Part shown: positions 23,872 through 33,481 of the stretch, piece by piece
Numbering within the stretch: the first letter of the stretch is position 1
How the letters are laid out: every line of letters begins with the position of its first letter
Origin: Bisbaumannia salifodinae
Lineage (GTDB): Bacteria; Pseudomonadota; Gammaproteobacteria; Pseudomonadales; Halomonadaceae
Assembly (NCBI RefSeq): GCF_039522585.1
Contig: NZ_BAAADR010000010.1
Strand: one strand, 5' to 3'
Length of the DNA stretch: 64,000 bases
Notes under the pieces: generated by a model
Seen by the model: the letters and a program-made list of their open reading frames with translations, nothing else
Databases searched by the model: none
Told to the model about the DNA's origin: nothing
Position numbers and translations under genes: made by a program

Positions 23872-24986
23872 CAGCGGATATCCCCCGGTCGAAATCTCAG
23901 ATTGAATTGGCGGAACTGGTGCTGTGCCGCCGGCGGCAATTGGCGCATCTCGCGGAAGGGCGCGGCACGCTCGACGGCCTGCAGCGCCGAGCGATCGAAG
24001 CCGGCATCCCCACTCCCGCGCAGGACACTCGCGCCCACCAGTTCCCCGGTGGGCAGGAGATTGAGTTGCAGCGTCGCCTCCAGGCCATTGACGCTACCCG
24101 GCGGAATGATCCAGGCCTGCTCCACCGCGCGGCGCACCAGACTCTGGAAGCCATTGGCCGCCTCCGAGGCCTGGCGCGCATTGGCGATGGCCTCCTGCTC
24201 GCTCTCGATCAGGCTATCCAGGCTACCATTGGCGGCTTCGGCGGCCCGGCGGGCGGCTTCCTCCTGACGGCGCTGTTCCTCGGCCTGGCGCTGGCGTTCG
24301 GCCTCTTCCTCCTGGCGGCGCTGCTCCTCGGCCTGGCGTTGGCGTTCGGCTTCTTCCTCCTGGCGGCGTTGCTCCTCCGCCTGGCGCTGGCGTTCGGCCT
24401 CTTCCTCTTGACGGCGCTGTTCCTCCGCCTGGCGTTGGCGTTCGGCCTCTTCCTCCTGGCGGCGTTGCTCCTCGGCCTGGCGTTGGCGTTCGGCCTCTTC
24501 CTCCTGACGGCGCTGTTCCTCCGCCTGGCGCTGGCGTTCGGCCTCTTCCTCCTGGCGGCGCTGCTCCTCGGCGGCCTGCTCCTCACGTAGCCGCGCCTGA
24601 CGTTCGGCTTCCTCGGCGCGCCGCCGGGCCTCGGCCTGGGCCTCTTCGGCCGCCTGGCGCTGGGCTTCGGCCTCCTCGGCCACCTGTGCCTGCCGGCGCT
24701 CCTGCTCGGCGGCCTGCTCCTGAGCCTGGCGTTCCGCCTCCTGGGCCGCCGCCTCCTCCTCGGCCTGACGGGCCGCGGCACGAGCCCGGGCCTCCTGGGC
24801 GCGCTGGGCCTGGTCGGTGGCGGTCTCGGTGCTGACCAGGGTGGCCTGGACCACCGTGGCGGAGGGGGGCTCCGTCTTGGCGCTGGGCACCAGGCTCAGC
24901 ATGCTCACGGCCACCACCAGCACATGCACGCCGATGGCAAGCAGGGTGGGCAGGCCATAGCCGACACGACTCTCCTTTCTGGCCAT
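23871..24986 (-). CDS. tolA: Tol-Pal system protein TolA
   Basis: Inner-membrane protein that spans the periplasm and is energised by TolQR; 371 residues. One N-terminal membrane helix (LPTLLAIGVHVLVVAVSML), a very long helical domain II rich in Ala/Glu/Gln/Arg, and a C-terminal domain III (AWIIPPGSVNGLEATLQLNL, GSGDAGFDRSALQAVERAAPF) that contacts Pal and TolB. Domain II contains six perfect or near-perfect 16-residue repeats (AEEQRRQEEEAERQRQ) plus a partial one. The next gene, tolB, overlaps by one base. Confidence 0.95.
   Translation of the reverse strand: MARKESRVGYGLPTLLAIGVHVLVVAVSMLSLVPSAKTEPPSATVVQATLVSTETATDQAQRAQEARARAAARQAEEEAAAQEAERQAQEQAAEQERRQAQVAEEAEAQRQAAEEAQAEARRRAEEAERQARLREEQAAEEQRRQEEEAERQRQAEEQRRQEEEAERQRQAEEQRRQEEEAERQRQAEEQRRQEEEAERQRQAEEQRRQEEEAERQRQAEEQRRQEEEAERQRQAEEQRRQEEAARRAAEAANGSLDSLIESEQEAIANARQASEAANGFQSLVRRAVEQAWIIPPGSVNGLEATLQLNLLPTGELVGASVLRGSGDAGFDRSALQAVERAAPFREMRQLPPAAQHQFRQFNLRFRPGDIR
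24261..24575 (-). repeat. 48-bp tandem repeat in tolA domain II
   Basis: About 6.5 copies of a 48-bp unit encoding AEEQRRQEEEAERQRQ. Copies differ at a few third positions only. The copy number, and so the helix length, could vary between strains. Confidence 0.9.
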
Positions 24987-24993
24987 GGCGCCC

Positions 24994-25434
<441 letters not shown>

Positions 25435-25447
25435 GCTGTCGTCTCCG

Positions 25448-26149
25448 TCAGGCCGCCGCGCTCTCGCCGCGACCCTGCAGGTTACGGTGCAGGATGGAGT
25501 GGAACTCCTCGGCGAAATCCTCATACTTGCCGAGCAGGCGGCCGGACTCGGCGGAGAGGCGGTTATAGAAGATCACCGCCGGGATGGCCGCGAACAGGCC
25601 CATGGCGGTGGCGATCAGCGCCTCGGCGATCCAGGGGGCCACGGTGGCCAGGGTCGCCTGCTGGGCCATGGAGAGTGACTGGAAGGAGCCCATGATGCCC
25701 CAGACGGTACCGAACAGGCCGATATAGGGGCTCGCCGAGGCCACGGTGGCCAGGAACACCAGATGCAGGTTGAGGCGCTCCTCCTCCCGGGACCAGGCCA
25801 CCCGCATGCTGCGTTGCACGCCGTCGAGGATCGCCTGGGGGCTCTTGGCCTTGGGCAGCAGGCGATTGAATTCTCGGAAGCCGGCACGGAAGACGTGCTC
25901 GGCGCCCAGGGTCTCCTGGTCGGCGGGGGTCTCGCGATAGAGGTCGTTGAGGTCGACCCCGGACCAGAAGCGCTCCTCGAAGGCCTTGTGGGCCTTCTTG
26001 GCGCGACTCAGCACCAGGCTGCGCTGGAAGATCGCCACCCAGGAGAGGATGGAGCCGAGCACCAGGATCAGCATCACCAACTGCACCACGGTGCTGGCAT
26101 TCATGATCAGGTGGGGAATGGACATGGAGTCGTTCACGGGCGTCCTCAT
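25448..26149 (-). CDS. tolQ: Tol-Pal system protein TolQ (MotA/TolQ/ExbB family)
   Basis: Inner-membrane proton-channel subunit, 233 residues with three membrane helices. GLFGTVWGIMGSFQSL and IAEALIATAMGLFAAIPAV are the conserved second and third helices. The ATG at 26149 is chosen because it overlaps the ybgC stop (ATGA); an internal ATG at MSIPHLIMN would give a length closer to E. coli TolQ but has no evident ribosome site. Confidence 0.94.
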   Translation of the reverse strand: MRTPVNDSMSIPHLIMNASTVVQLVMLILVLGSILSWVAIFQRSLVLSRAKKAHKAFEERFWSGVDLNDLYRETPADQETLGAEHVFRAGFREFNRLLPKAKSPQAILDGVQRSMRVAWSREEERLNLHLVFLATVASASPYIGLFGTVWGIMGSFQSLSMAQQATLATVAPWIAEALIATAMGLFAAIPAVIFYNRLSAESGRLLGKYEDFAEEFHSILHRNLQGRGESAAA

Positions 26150-26565
26150 TGAAACTCGGGGGTTAGGGCCGCGGCCAGGGCCGCCGGCCAGCGGCGGGGC
26201 CGCAGGGTTTGGGCATCCAGACAGGCGATGTCGACACTCGCCTCGCACAGGGGTTCCCCGGCGCGCTGCACCTGCTGGATAAAGGTGGCCCGACAGGCGC
26301 CCCGCTCGGTGACCCTGGCGGTGGCCACCAGGTCATCATCGAGGTGCGCCGGCTGGGCATAGCGGCACTCCAGGCGATGTACCACCAGTTGCACGCCCTC
26401 GGCAAGCAGTTCCCGCTGGCTATGGCCGAGGCGCCGGAGCCACTCGCTGCGGGCGCGCTCCATGAATTTCAGGTAATTGACGTAGTAGACGATGCCGCCG
26501 GCGTCGGTGTCCTCGATATAGACCCTGACCGGCAGCCGAAACTCGCTCGTCGGGGCCGGGGTCAT
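26146..26565 (-). CDS. ybgC: Acyl-CoA thioesterase YbgC
   Basis: Hot-dog fold 4-hydroxybenzoyl-CoA thioesterase-family protein, 139 residues, the usual first gene of tol-pal operons. The catalytic aspartate is in YIEDTDAGGIVYYVNYLKFM. Both ends overlap neighbours by ATGA (ruvB upstream, tolQ downstream), which ties the ruvB and tol genes into one transcript. It is thought to act on acyl-CoA or acyl-ACP linked to phospholipid metabolism. Confidence 0.93.
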   Translation of the reverse strand: MTPAPTSEFRLPVRVYIEDTDAGGIVYYVNYLKFMERARSEWLRRLGHSQRELLAEGVQLVVHRLECRYAQPAHLDDDLVATARVTERGACRATFIQQVQRAGEPLCEASVDIACLDAQTLRPRRWPAALAAALTPEFQ

Positions 26566-27599
26566 GGGCGCACCTCGCCGCTGGCATCCGGGGTGGCGGA
26601 ATCCGGCACCAGTTCGAAGTGGGCATAGGCCTGGCGGGTGACTATCCGCCCCCGGGCGGTGCGCATCATCAATCCCTGCTGGATCAGGTAGGGCTCGATC
26701 ACGTCTTCGATGGTATCGCGCTCCTCGCCGATGGCGGCGGCCAGGGAGTCGACCCCCACCGGGCCGCCATCGAACTTCTCGATCATCGCCAGCAGCAGGC
26801 GGCGATCCATATGATCGAGGCCATGGTGATCCACATGCAGCATGTCCAGGGCGCGGTCGGCCACCTCGACATCGATCACCCCGCGACCGCGCACCTCGGC
26901 GAAATCGCGCACCCGGCGCAGCAGGCGATTGGCGATGCGCGGCGTGCCGCGGGCGCGGCGGGCGATCTCGGCGGCACCGGCGGCATCCGCCTCCACCCCT
27001 AGCAGCCGCGCCGAGCGGGCGACGATGCCGGTCAGGTCCTCGATGCCATAGAACTCCAGGCGCTGGACGATGCCGAAGCGATCGCGCAGCGGCGAGGTCA
27101 AAAGCCCCGCCCGGGTGGTGGCCCCCACCAGGGTGAAGCGCGGCAGGTCGAGCTTGATCGAGCGGGCCGCCGGCCCCTCGCCGATGACGATATCCAGTTG
27201 GAAGTCCTCCATGGCCGGATAGAGCACCTCCTCCACCACCGGCGAGAGGCGATGGATCTCGTCGATAAAGAGCACGTCGCCGGGCTCGAGGTTGGTGAGC
27301 ATGGCGGCCAGGTCGCCGGGGCGCTCCAGCACCGGGCCGGAGGTGGACTTGATATCGACGTCCATCTCGGCGGCGATGATATTGGCCAGGGTGGTCTTGC
27401 CCAGCCCCGGCGGGCCGAAGACCAGGGTATGGTCGAGGCTCTCGCCTCGCCCCCGGGCGGCCTGGATAAAGATCTCCAGCTGTTCGCGCACCCGCGGCTG
27501 GCCGATATAGTCCGCCAGCCGCCTGGGGCGAATGGCATGATCCTGGACCAGCTCCCCTCCCTGGGGCACGGCGGCGATCAGTCGATCATTGTCGAGCAT
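26562..27599 (-). CDS. ruvB: Holliday junction branch-migration motor RuvB
   Basis: AAA+ helicase that drives branch migration with RuvA; 345 residues. Walker A GPPGLGKTT, Walker B LFIDEIHRL, sensor 1 GATTRAG, the arginine finger region SPLRDRFG and the C-terminal winged helix are all present. It is followed by an ATGA overlap with ybgC. Confidence 0.97.
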   Translation of the reverse strand: MLDNDRLIAAVPQGGELVQDHAIRPRRLADYIGQPRVREQLEIFIQAARGRGESLDHTLVFGPPGLGKTTLANIIAAEMDVDIKSTSGPVLERPGDLAAMLTNLEPGDVLFIDEIHRLSPVVEEVLYPAMEDFQLDIVIGEGPAARSIKLDLPRFTLVGATTRAGLLTSPLRDRFGIVQRLEFYGIEDLTGIVARSARLLGVEADAAGAAEIARRARGTPRIANRLLRRVRDFAEVRGRGVIDVEVADRALDMLHVDHHGLDHMDRRLLLAMIEKFDGGPVGVDSLAAAIGEERDTIEDVIEPYLIQQGLMMRTARGRIVTRQAYAHFELVPDSATPDASGEVRP

Positions 27600-27668
27600 A
27601 ATGGTTTCCGAACTTGCGGCGCCTAGTCACCCCGAGCCACGGGGGCTGCCATATCCTTGGGTAGCGCC

Positions 27669-28289
27669 CTAGCCCGCCAGCTTGCGGGTCAGGGCGGCCT
27701 TGATCAGGGCCTCGGTGGAGAGGCCACGATCACAGCCACTGAGCATCTTGGCGGCCTCGGCGGGCTTGTAACCGAGGGCCACCAGGGCGGCCTCGGCATC
27801 GGCCAGGGGGTCGCTCCGGGGTGCGGCCTCCTGCCCCGCCGCCGCGGCTTCCAGGGCCTCCAGGCCGCCGCCCGCCTCGCCGGTCCAGTGGGGGAAGCGG
27901 TCGCGCATCTCGATGATCAGCCGCTCGGCGGTCTTCTTGCCCACCCCGGGCAGCCGGGTCAGCGACTTGATGTCGTCCTCCCGCACGCAGCGCACGAAGG
28001 CCGCCTCGTCCATGCCAGAGAGGATCGCCAGGGCCAGCTTGGGCCCCACGCCGTTGACCTTGATCAGGGCGCGAAACAGCTCCCGTTCCTGGCCCCGGGC
28101 GAAGCCGTAGAGCAGGTGGGCATCGTCGCGAATGCTGAGGTGAGTGTGCAGGGAGACCGTCTCCCCCACCGCCGGCAGCGCCATCTGGGTGGTCAGGGAG
28201 GCTTCCAGTTCGTAACCGACGCCGCCGACGTCGACCACCAGCCAGGGGGGCTGCTTCTCCAACAGGGTGCCGCGCAGGCGTCCAATCAT
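27669..28289 (-). CDS. ruvA: Holliday junction DNA-binding protein RuvA
   Basis: Tetrameric Holliday-junction binder that loads RuvB; 206 residues. MIGRLRGTLLEK opens the OB domain, the tandem helix-hairpin-helix motifs are VNGVGPKLALAIL and LPGVGKKTAERLI, and the C-terminal RuvB-binding domain (ALVALGYKPAEAAKML) is complete. A TATAGT box lies upstream on the minus strand near 28322-28330, so ruvAB may have its own promoter in the roughly 100-base gap after ruvC. Confidence 0.96.
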   Translation of the reverse strand: MIGRLRGTLLEKQPPWLVVDVGGVGYELEASLTTQMALPAVGETVSLHTHLSIRDDAHLLYGFARGQERELFRALIKVNGVGPKLALAILSGMDEAAFVRCVREDDIKSLTRLPGVGKKTAERLIIEMRDRFPHWTGEAGGGLEALEAAAAGQEAAPRSDPLADAEAALVALGYKPAEAAKMLSGCDRGLSTEALIKAALTRKLAG

Positions 28290-28389
28290 GCCGTGAGTCG
28301 ATCCTTGCCAAGACTGGCGACCACTATACTGGCCGCCCCGGAGGCTGACCAGAGGGCAAAATCGTCATCTAGTGTGCATCTCTTGCCCG

Positions 28390-28938
28390 TCAGGAGGCGG
28401 GGGCATCCGGGTCGAAGGCTCGCCATCCCTTACCGCCGCCGCGGCGGCCGCCATAGCTGCCACGGCTGATCAACCCGAGGCGCGCATGGGCATGGGTCAG
28501 GGCGATGGCCAGGGCGTCGGCGGCATCCGCCTGGGGGGTACCGTCGAGGCCCAGCACGGCGGTGATCATATGCTGCACCTGGGCCTTGTCGGCGGCGCCG
28601 GTGCCGGTCACCGCCTGCTTGATCTGGCGTGGCCCGTATTCGCTCACCGGCAGGCCATGATTGGCGGCGCAGACGATGGCGGTACCCCGGGCCTGACCCA
28701 GCTTGAGGGCCGAGTCGGGGTTCTTGGCCATGAAGACCTGTTCGATGGCCAGCTCCCCCGGGCGATGCACCCCGATCAGCTCGCTGATGCCGGCATAGAT
28801 CTGCGCCAGGCGCTGGGCCAGGTCGTCGCCCCGGGTGCGGATGCAACCGCTGGCCACGTAGCGGGGCCGCGTCTCGCCGACGTCGAGCACCCCGTAGCCG
28901 GTGATCCGCGAGCCGGGATCGATCCCCAGGATCAGCAT
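28390..28938 (-). CDS. ruvC: Holliday junction resolvase RuvC
   Basis: Endonuclease that resolves Holliday junctions; 182 residues. Catalytic acidic residues are in ILGIDPGSRITGYG, AIEQVF and the C-terminal ADAADALAIALTHA. The start at 28938 (MLILGIDPG) fits the family; an in-frame ATG six codons upstream (28956) is possible. The C-terminus has a short Gly/Arg-rich extension. Confidence 0.95.
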   Translation of the reverse strand: MLILGIDPGSRITGYGVLDVGETRPRYVASGCIRTRGDDLAQRLAQIYAGISELIGVHRPGELAIEQVFMAKNPDSALKLGQARGTAIVCAANHGLPVSEYGPRQIKQAVTGTGAADKAQVQHMITAVLGLDGTPQADAADALAIALTHAHARLGLISRGSYGGRRGGGKGWRAFDPDAPAS

Positions 28939-28989
28939 ATCTCGGTGCCTCTGCATATGCCGCTATCTGTCATGCCATCCTTCCTGGTT

Positions 28990-29100
28990 TTTACGGGGCT
29001 AGCCTGGGGACAGCCCCCGGAAGGCCGGCCCCGCACAAAGACGCTGTAAATCCTTCCCTGGAAGCTCGACTTTATCGTCCATGATAAAGACGCTTTGCTC
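28990..29100. repeat. Palindrome-rich intergenic element between ruvC and aspS
   Basis: The ruvC-aspS gap (28939-29212) holds stacked inverted repeats: CTTTATC/GATAAAG around a six-base loop (29070-29089), CTTCC/GGAAG (29053-29064), and GC-rich half-sites near 29000-29032. The 9-mer AAAGACGCT occurs on both sides of the hairpins. This looks like a dispersed intergenic element, but only one copy is in the window. Confidence 0.4.
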
Positions 29101-29161
29101 TACCCTGCCCCCAGTGTCCCTCAGCCATTCTAGCTGCGATAACCGCGGCCCCCAACGACAG

Positions 29162-29184
29162 ACCGGCGCCTCTGGGGCGCCGGT
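29162..29184 (-). terminator. Hairpin terminator downstream of aspS
   Basis: Perfect 9-bp stem (ACCGGCGCC with GGCGCCGGT) with a five-base loop, 28 bases after the aspS stop; no strong U tract. Confidence 0.55.
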
Positions 29185-29212
29185 ATGCTGGTACGTTGCT
29201 GGAAGCCTCGCC

Positions 29213-30991
29213 TTACTCGGCGGCCTCCGGCTTGGCCTTGGCCCGCAGGCGGATATTGAGCTCCTTGAGCTGCTCGCCGCTGACCGTGCCCGGGGCGTCG
29301 GTCATCAGGCAGGCGGCGCTCTGGGTCTTGGGGAAGGCGATTACCTCACGGATGGTCCGCGCCCCGGTCATCAGCATCACCAGGCGATCGAGGCCGAAGG
29401 CCAGGCCACCGTGGGGCGGCGCGCCATACTTGAGGGCGTCGAGCAGGAAGCCGAACTTCTCCTCCGCCTCGGCCTGATCGATGCCCAGCACCTCGAGAAC
29501 GACCCGCTGCATTTCCTGGTCGTGGATACGGATCGAGCCGCCGCCCAGCTCGGTGCCGTTGAGCACCATGTCGTAGGCCCGGGAGAGCGCCTGGGCCGGA
29601 TCGGCCTTGAGGGCCGCCACGTCGCAGGAGGGCGCGGTGAAGGGGTGGTGCAGGGCCTGCATGCGGGCGCTGCCGTCGTCCTCGAACATCGGGAAGTCGA
29701 CCACCCACAGCGGCGCCCAGGCCTGGGTGTAGAGGTCCAGGTCCTCGCCCAGCTTGACCCGCAGGGCACCCAGGGCCTCGTTGACCACGCGGGCCTTGTC
29801 GGCGCCGAAGAAGATGATATCGCCGTCCTGGGCGTCGAGACGCTCCAGCAGCTCGTCGATCACGTTCTCCATGAACTTGACGATGGGCGACTGCAGGCCC
29901 TCGAGCCCCTTGGCGCGCTCGTTGACCTTGATCCAGGCCAGGCCCTTGGCGCCATAGATGCCGACGAACTTGGTGTACTCGTCGATCAGCTTGCGGGAGA
30001 GCTCGGCGCCGCCGGGCACCTTGAGGGCGGCGACGCGGCCGTCCTCGGCCTTGGCCGGGCCGGAGAAGACCTTGAAGTCCACCTGGGCCATCAGATCGTC
30101 GACGTCGACCAGCTCCAGGGGGATGCGCAGGTCCGGCTTGTCGGAGCCGTAGCGGCTCATCGCCTCGCTATAGGGCATGCGCGGGAACTCGGGCAGCTCG
30201 ACCTCGAGGACCTCCTGGAACAGCTGGCGGATCATCGACTCGGTGATACCCATGATCTCGTCTTCGTCGACGAAGGAGGCCTCCAGGTCGATCTGGGTGA
30301 ACTCCGGCTGACGGTCGGCGCGCAGGTCCTCGTCGCGGAAGCACTTGGCGATCTGGTAGTAGCGGTCGAAGCCGGACACCATCAGCAGCTGCTTGAACAG
30401 CTGCGGCGACTGCGGCAGGGCGAAGAAGCTGCCGGCATGAGTGCGGCTCGGCACCAGGTAGTCCCGGGCGCCTTCCGGGGTGGCCCGGGTCAGGATCGGC
30501 GTCTCGATATCCAGGAAGCCCTGGCCCTCGAGGAAGGCCCGCACGCTATGGGAGATCCGCGAGCGCAGGCGCAGCTTGTCGAGCATCTCCGGGCGGCGCA
30601 GGTCGATATAACGGTGCTTGAGGCGGACCTCCTCGCCCACCTTGCCGTGCTCGTCGAGCTGGAACGGCGGGGTGGCGGCGGTGTTGAGGATCTCCACCTC
30701 CTTGGCCAGCACCTCGATCATGCCGGTGGGCATATTGGGGTTCTGGGTGCCCTCGGGGCGCGGCCGCACGCGGCCGACGATGCGCAGCACGAACTCGTTG
30801 CGGCAGCGGTCGGCATTGGCGAAGGCCTCGGCGGTATCGGGATCCACCACGACCTGGGCGATGCCGTCACGGTCACGCATGTCGAGGAAGATCACCCCAC
30901 CGTGGTCACGGCGACGGTGCACCCAACCACAGAGGGTGACCGTCTGATCCACCAGTGTCTCGTTAAGCTGGCCGCAATAATGGCTGCGCAT
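29213..30991 (-). CDS. aspS: Aspartyl-tRNA synthetase
   Basis: Class II synthetase, 592 residues (E. coli 590): N-terminal OB anticodon-binding domain (LCGWVHRRRDHGGVIFLDMRD), motif 2 (FRDEDLRADRQPEFTQIDLE), the bacterial insertion domain, and motif 3 (GLAFGLDRLVMLM). Whether it also charges tRNA-Asn cannot be told without looking for asnS or gatCAB elsewhere. It follows the FmdB-type gene, a common arrangement in gammaproteobacteria. Confidence 0.97.
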   Translation of the reverse strand: MRSHYCGQLNETLVDQTVTLCGWVHRRRDHGGVIFLDMRDRDGIAQVVVDPDTAEAFANADRCRNEFVLRIVGRVRPRPEGTQNPNMPTGMIEVLAKEVEILNTAATPPFQLDEHGKVGEEVRLKHRYIDLRRPEMLDKLRLRSRISHSVRAFLEGQGFLDIETPILTRATPEGARDYLVPSRTHAGSFFALPQSPQLFKQLLMVSGFDRYYQIAKCFRDEDLRADRQPEFTQIDLEASFVDEDEIMGITESMIRQLFQEVLEVELPEFPRMPYSEAMSRYGSDKPDLRIPLELVDVDDLMAQVDFKVFSGPAKAEDGRVAALKVPGGAELSRKLIDEYTKFVGIYGAKGLAWIKVNERAKGLEGLQSPIVKFMENVIDELLERLDAQDGDIIFFGADKARVVNEALGALRVKLGEDLDLYTQAWAPLWVVDFPMFEDDGSARMQALHHPFTAPSCDVAALKADPAQALSRAYDMVLNGTELGGGSIRIHDQEMQRVVLEVLGIDQAEAEEKFGFLLDALKYGAPPHGGLAFGLDRLVMLMTGARTIREVIAFPKTQSAACLMTDAPGTVSGEQLKELNIRLRAKAKPEAAE

Positions 30992-31040
30992 GTCGAATCC
31001 TGTTTTCTAGCGTTTATCGAAGAGGGGGAGTCGGGCCGCC

Positions 31041-31292
31041 TCAGGCGGCGGCCCCGTCCTTGGTCGGCGCCTTGCTGGCCGCGCCGTCACCGGCCAGGTT
31101 CTTCTTGCTGCCGGACTTGAAATCGGTCTCGTACCAGCCGCCGCCGGCCAGGCGGAAGCCCGCCGCGGAAACCAGGCGGGAGAGCTCGGCGGCCTCGCAG
31201 CTGGGGCAGTCGGTGAGCGGCGCGGCGCTGACCTTCTGCAGCTTCTCGAGACGGTGGCCACAGGCCTTGCACTCATATTCGTAGATGGGCAT
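31041..31292 (-). CDS. FmdB-family zinc-ribbon protein
   Basis: Small protein of 83 residues beginning MPIYEYECKACGHRLEKLQK, the FmdB regulatory-protein family signature, with two CxxC pairs (CKAC and CPSC) forming a zinc ribbon. The C-terminus is a low-complexity Ala/Lys/Gly tail. AGGAGT precedes the ATG at 31292; upstream in-frame starts would add non-family residues. It sits just before aspS and is likely co-transcribed with it. Function unknown; a nucleic-acid or metal-sensing role is often supposed. Confidence 0.88.
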   Translation of the reverse strand: MPIYEYECKACGHRLEKLQKVSAAPLTDCPSCEAAELSRLVSAAGFRLAGGGWYETDFKSGSKKNLAGDGAASKAPTKDGAAA

Positions 31293-31462
31293 GGTTCTAA
31301 TCACTCCTGAATACGCTATTGGCCTGGAACACACCCCGACCAGGCCGGCGATGGCCAATATGGGGCCTGACGCCGGCCTTTCCAAGGCCACCGGAAAGCC
31401 CCGCATTATAGCGCGTCGCGCCCCCATGGGGGCAAGGTGCCGACGTTACTCGAGGAATTGTG

Positions 31463-32395
31463 ATGAAAGCCGTGCTACTCGATGCCGCCAGCCTCGGCGA
31501 GGATATCGACCTTACCCCCCTGCGTGAGCGGGTCGACCAGTTGGCGGTGCATGCCGCCACCGCCCCGGAGCAGTGCCGGGAGCGCCTCGAAGGCGCCCGG
31601 GTGGCGATCGTCAACAAGGTGGTCCTGGATGGCGAGCTGCTCGAGCGCCTGCCGGAGTTGAAGCTGATCTGCGTGCTGGCCACCGGCACCAACAATATCG
31701 ATATGGCCGCCGCCGAGCGCCTGGGGATCAGGGTGCGCAACGTCAGCGCCTATGGCACCGCCAGCGTGGCCCAGCACACCCTGATGCTGATGCTGGCCCT
31801 GGCCAACCGCCTGCCCCACTACCAGCGCCGGGTCGCCGCCGGCGACTGGGGGCGCAGCGATTTCTTCTGCCTGCTCTCCCCCACCACCCTGCAACTGGAA
31901 GGCAAGCGGCTGGTGATCGTCGGCCAGGGCGAACTGGGACGCCGCGTCGGCGAGCTGGCCGGGGCCTTCGGCATGCGCGTCGACTATGCCGCGCGTCCCG
32001 GTCGGGAGGCCACGGACCCCCGCCCCGCCCTCGCCGAGCTGGCCCCCCGGGCCGACGTGCTGAGCCTGCACTGCCCGCTCACCGAGGCCACCCATCACCT
32101 GGTCGACGCGGCGTTACTGGCCCGGCTCAGGCCCGGCGCCCTGCTGATCAACTGCGCCCGGGGCGGCATCATCGACGAGGCGGCGGCGCTCGATGCGCTG
32201 CGCGAGGGACGCCTCGGTGGCCTGGCAGTCGACAGCCTGCCGGAGGAGCCGCCCCGCCGAGGCCATGCGCTGATCGATGCCCTCGACGAGCCCCTCAACC
32301 TGATCGTCACCCCCCATAACGCCTGGATCACGCCGGAGGCGCGGGCCCGGGTGGTCCAGTTGACCGCCGAGAACCTGGCGCGACCGCTGCCCTAG
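31463..32395 (+). CDS. hprA: D-2-hydroxyacid dehydrogenase, hydroxypyruvate reductase/glycerate dehydrogenase-like
   Basis: NAD(P)-dependent 2-hydroxyacid dehydrogenase, 310 residues. The dinucleotide loop is VIVGQGELGRRVGELA, with the catalytic Arg in NCARGGIIDE, Glu in LPEEPP and His in TPHNAW. Closest recognised pattern is the HprA-type hydroxypyruvate reductase that interconverts hydroxypyruvate and D-glycerate. GAGGA lies six bases before ATG 31463; a GTG one codon upstream is also in frame. It is a single gene with about 120 bases before the ribokinase gene, in which I see nothing specific. Confidence 0.82.
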   Translation: MKAVLLDAASLGEDIDLTPLRERVDQLAVHAATAPEQCRERLEGARVAIVNKVVLDGELLERLPELKLICVLATGTNNIDMAAAERLGIRVRNVSAYGTASVAQHTLMLMLALANRLPHYQRRVAAGDWGRSDFFCLLSPTTLQLEGKRLVIVGQGELGRRVGELAGAFGMRVDYAARPGREATDPRPALAELAPRADVLSLHCPLTEATHHLVDAALLARLRPGALLINCARGGIIDEAAALDALREGRLGGLAVDSLPEEPPRRGHALIDALDEPLNLIVTPHNAWITPEARARVVQLTAENLARPLP

Positions 32396-32513
32396 CTCGT
32401 GACATCGCTCGGCTGCGTGAAAGCACGCGAAGCGCTCCCCGGCTAGGCTAGTACCAGCCAGACCTCTCCGCTTTTTCTTTCCGGCCATCAGGCCGGACAG
32501 CAGGAAGGACGCC

Positions 32514-33434
32514 ATGCTCTATAACCTGGGCTCCATCAATATCGATCATGTCTACCGGGTGCCGCATCTGGTGCGTCCCGGCGAGACCCTGGCCAGCCGC
32601 GACTACCAACGGGTGTTGGGCGGCAAGGGCGCCAACCAGTCCCTGGCCCTGGCCCGGGCCGGCGGGCGCGTCACTCACTGGGGGCGCCTGGGGCGCAGTG
32701 ATGCCTGGGCGCTGGCGCCCCTCGAGGAAGCCGGGGTGGCGCTAGGCGACATCGCGCTGGTCGACGCGCCCAGCGGCCATGCGCTGATCCAGGTGGACGA
32801 CGATGGCGAGAACGCCATTATCCTCTACCCCGGCGCCAATCATGGCTTCGCGACGCCCACCCTGGAGGCCCTGATTGCCAAGGCCGAGGCCGGCGCCACC
32901 CTGCTGCTGCAGAACGAGTGCAACGGCCTGGCCGCGGCCATGGCGGCCGCCAAACAGCGGGGCCTGACCCTCGCCTTCAACCCGGCGCCCATGGACCAAG
33001 CCGTCGGGGAACTGCCACTGGAGTCTTGTGACCTGCTGTTCGTTAATCGGGGCGAGGCCGCGGCCCTGGCCGGCCTCGCCGAGACCAGCCCCGCCTCGGC
33101 GCTGCTCGAGGCCCTGGCCGAGCGCCTGCCCGAGGTGACCCTGGTGCTGACCCTGGGCGCGGACGGCGTGCATTACCGCCATCAGGAGACGCGCCTGCGC
33201 CTGGCCGCCCATCGGGTCGAGGCGGTGGATACCACCGCCGCCGGCGACACCTTTATCGGCGCTTTCCTGGCCGCCCGTCAGGCCGGCGCCGATATCGAGA
33301 CCTGTTTGCGACGGGCCAGTGCTGCCGCCGCCCTCTGCGTCCAGGCTCCCGGTGCCGCCCCCAGCATTCCCTGGGCGGAGGCGGTGGATGCCGCCCTCGC
33401 CGAATGGCCGGAGCTGCCCCTCGACACCGACTGA
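32514..33434 (+). CDS. rbsK: Ribokinase (PfkB family)
   Basis: Phosphorylates D-ribose to ribose-5-phosphate; 306 residues. N-terminal GGKGANQSLALARAG and the C-terminal anion-hole/catalytic motif DTTAAGDTFIGAFLAA are the PfkB signatures. AGGAAGGA precedes the ATG. The nucleoside hydrolase gene follows after about 47 bases, so the pair would release ribose from nucleosides and trap it as ribose-5-phosphate. No ribose transporter is nearby. Confidence 0.9.
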   Translation: MLYNLGSINIDHVYRVPHLVRPGETLASRDYQRVLGGKGANQSLALARAGGRVTHWGRLGRSDAWALAPLEEAGVALGDIALVDAPSGHALIQVDDDGENAIILYPGANHGFATPTLEALIAKAEAGATLLLQNECNGLAAAMAAAKQRGLTLAFNPAPMDQAVGELPLESCDLLFVNRGEAAALAGLAETSPASALLEALAERLPEVTLVLTLGADGVHYRHQETRLRLAAHRVEAVDTTAAGDTFIGAFLAARQAGADIETCLRRASAAAALCVQAPGAAPSIPWAEAVDAALAEWPELPLDTD

Positions 33435-33481
33435 AACCACCAGCCCGCCGTCTTCGATTCATTCCCCACGGAGAAAGCCCC

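Noticed and set aside
32396..32513. Gap before rbsK examined for a promoter or RNA element
   Set aside because: No convincing -35/-10 pair or stable structure beyond chance GC pairing.
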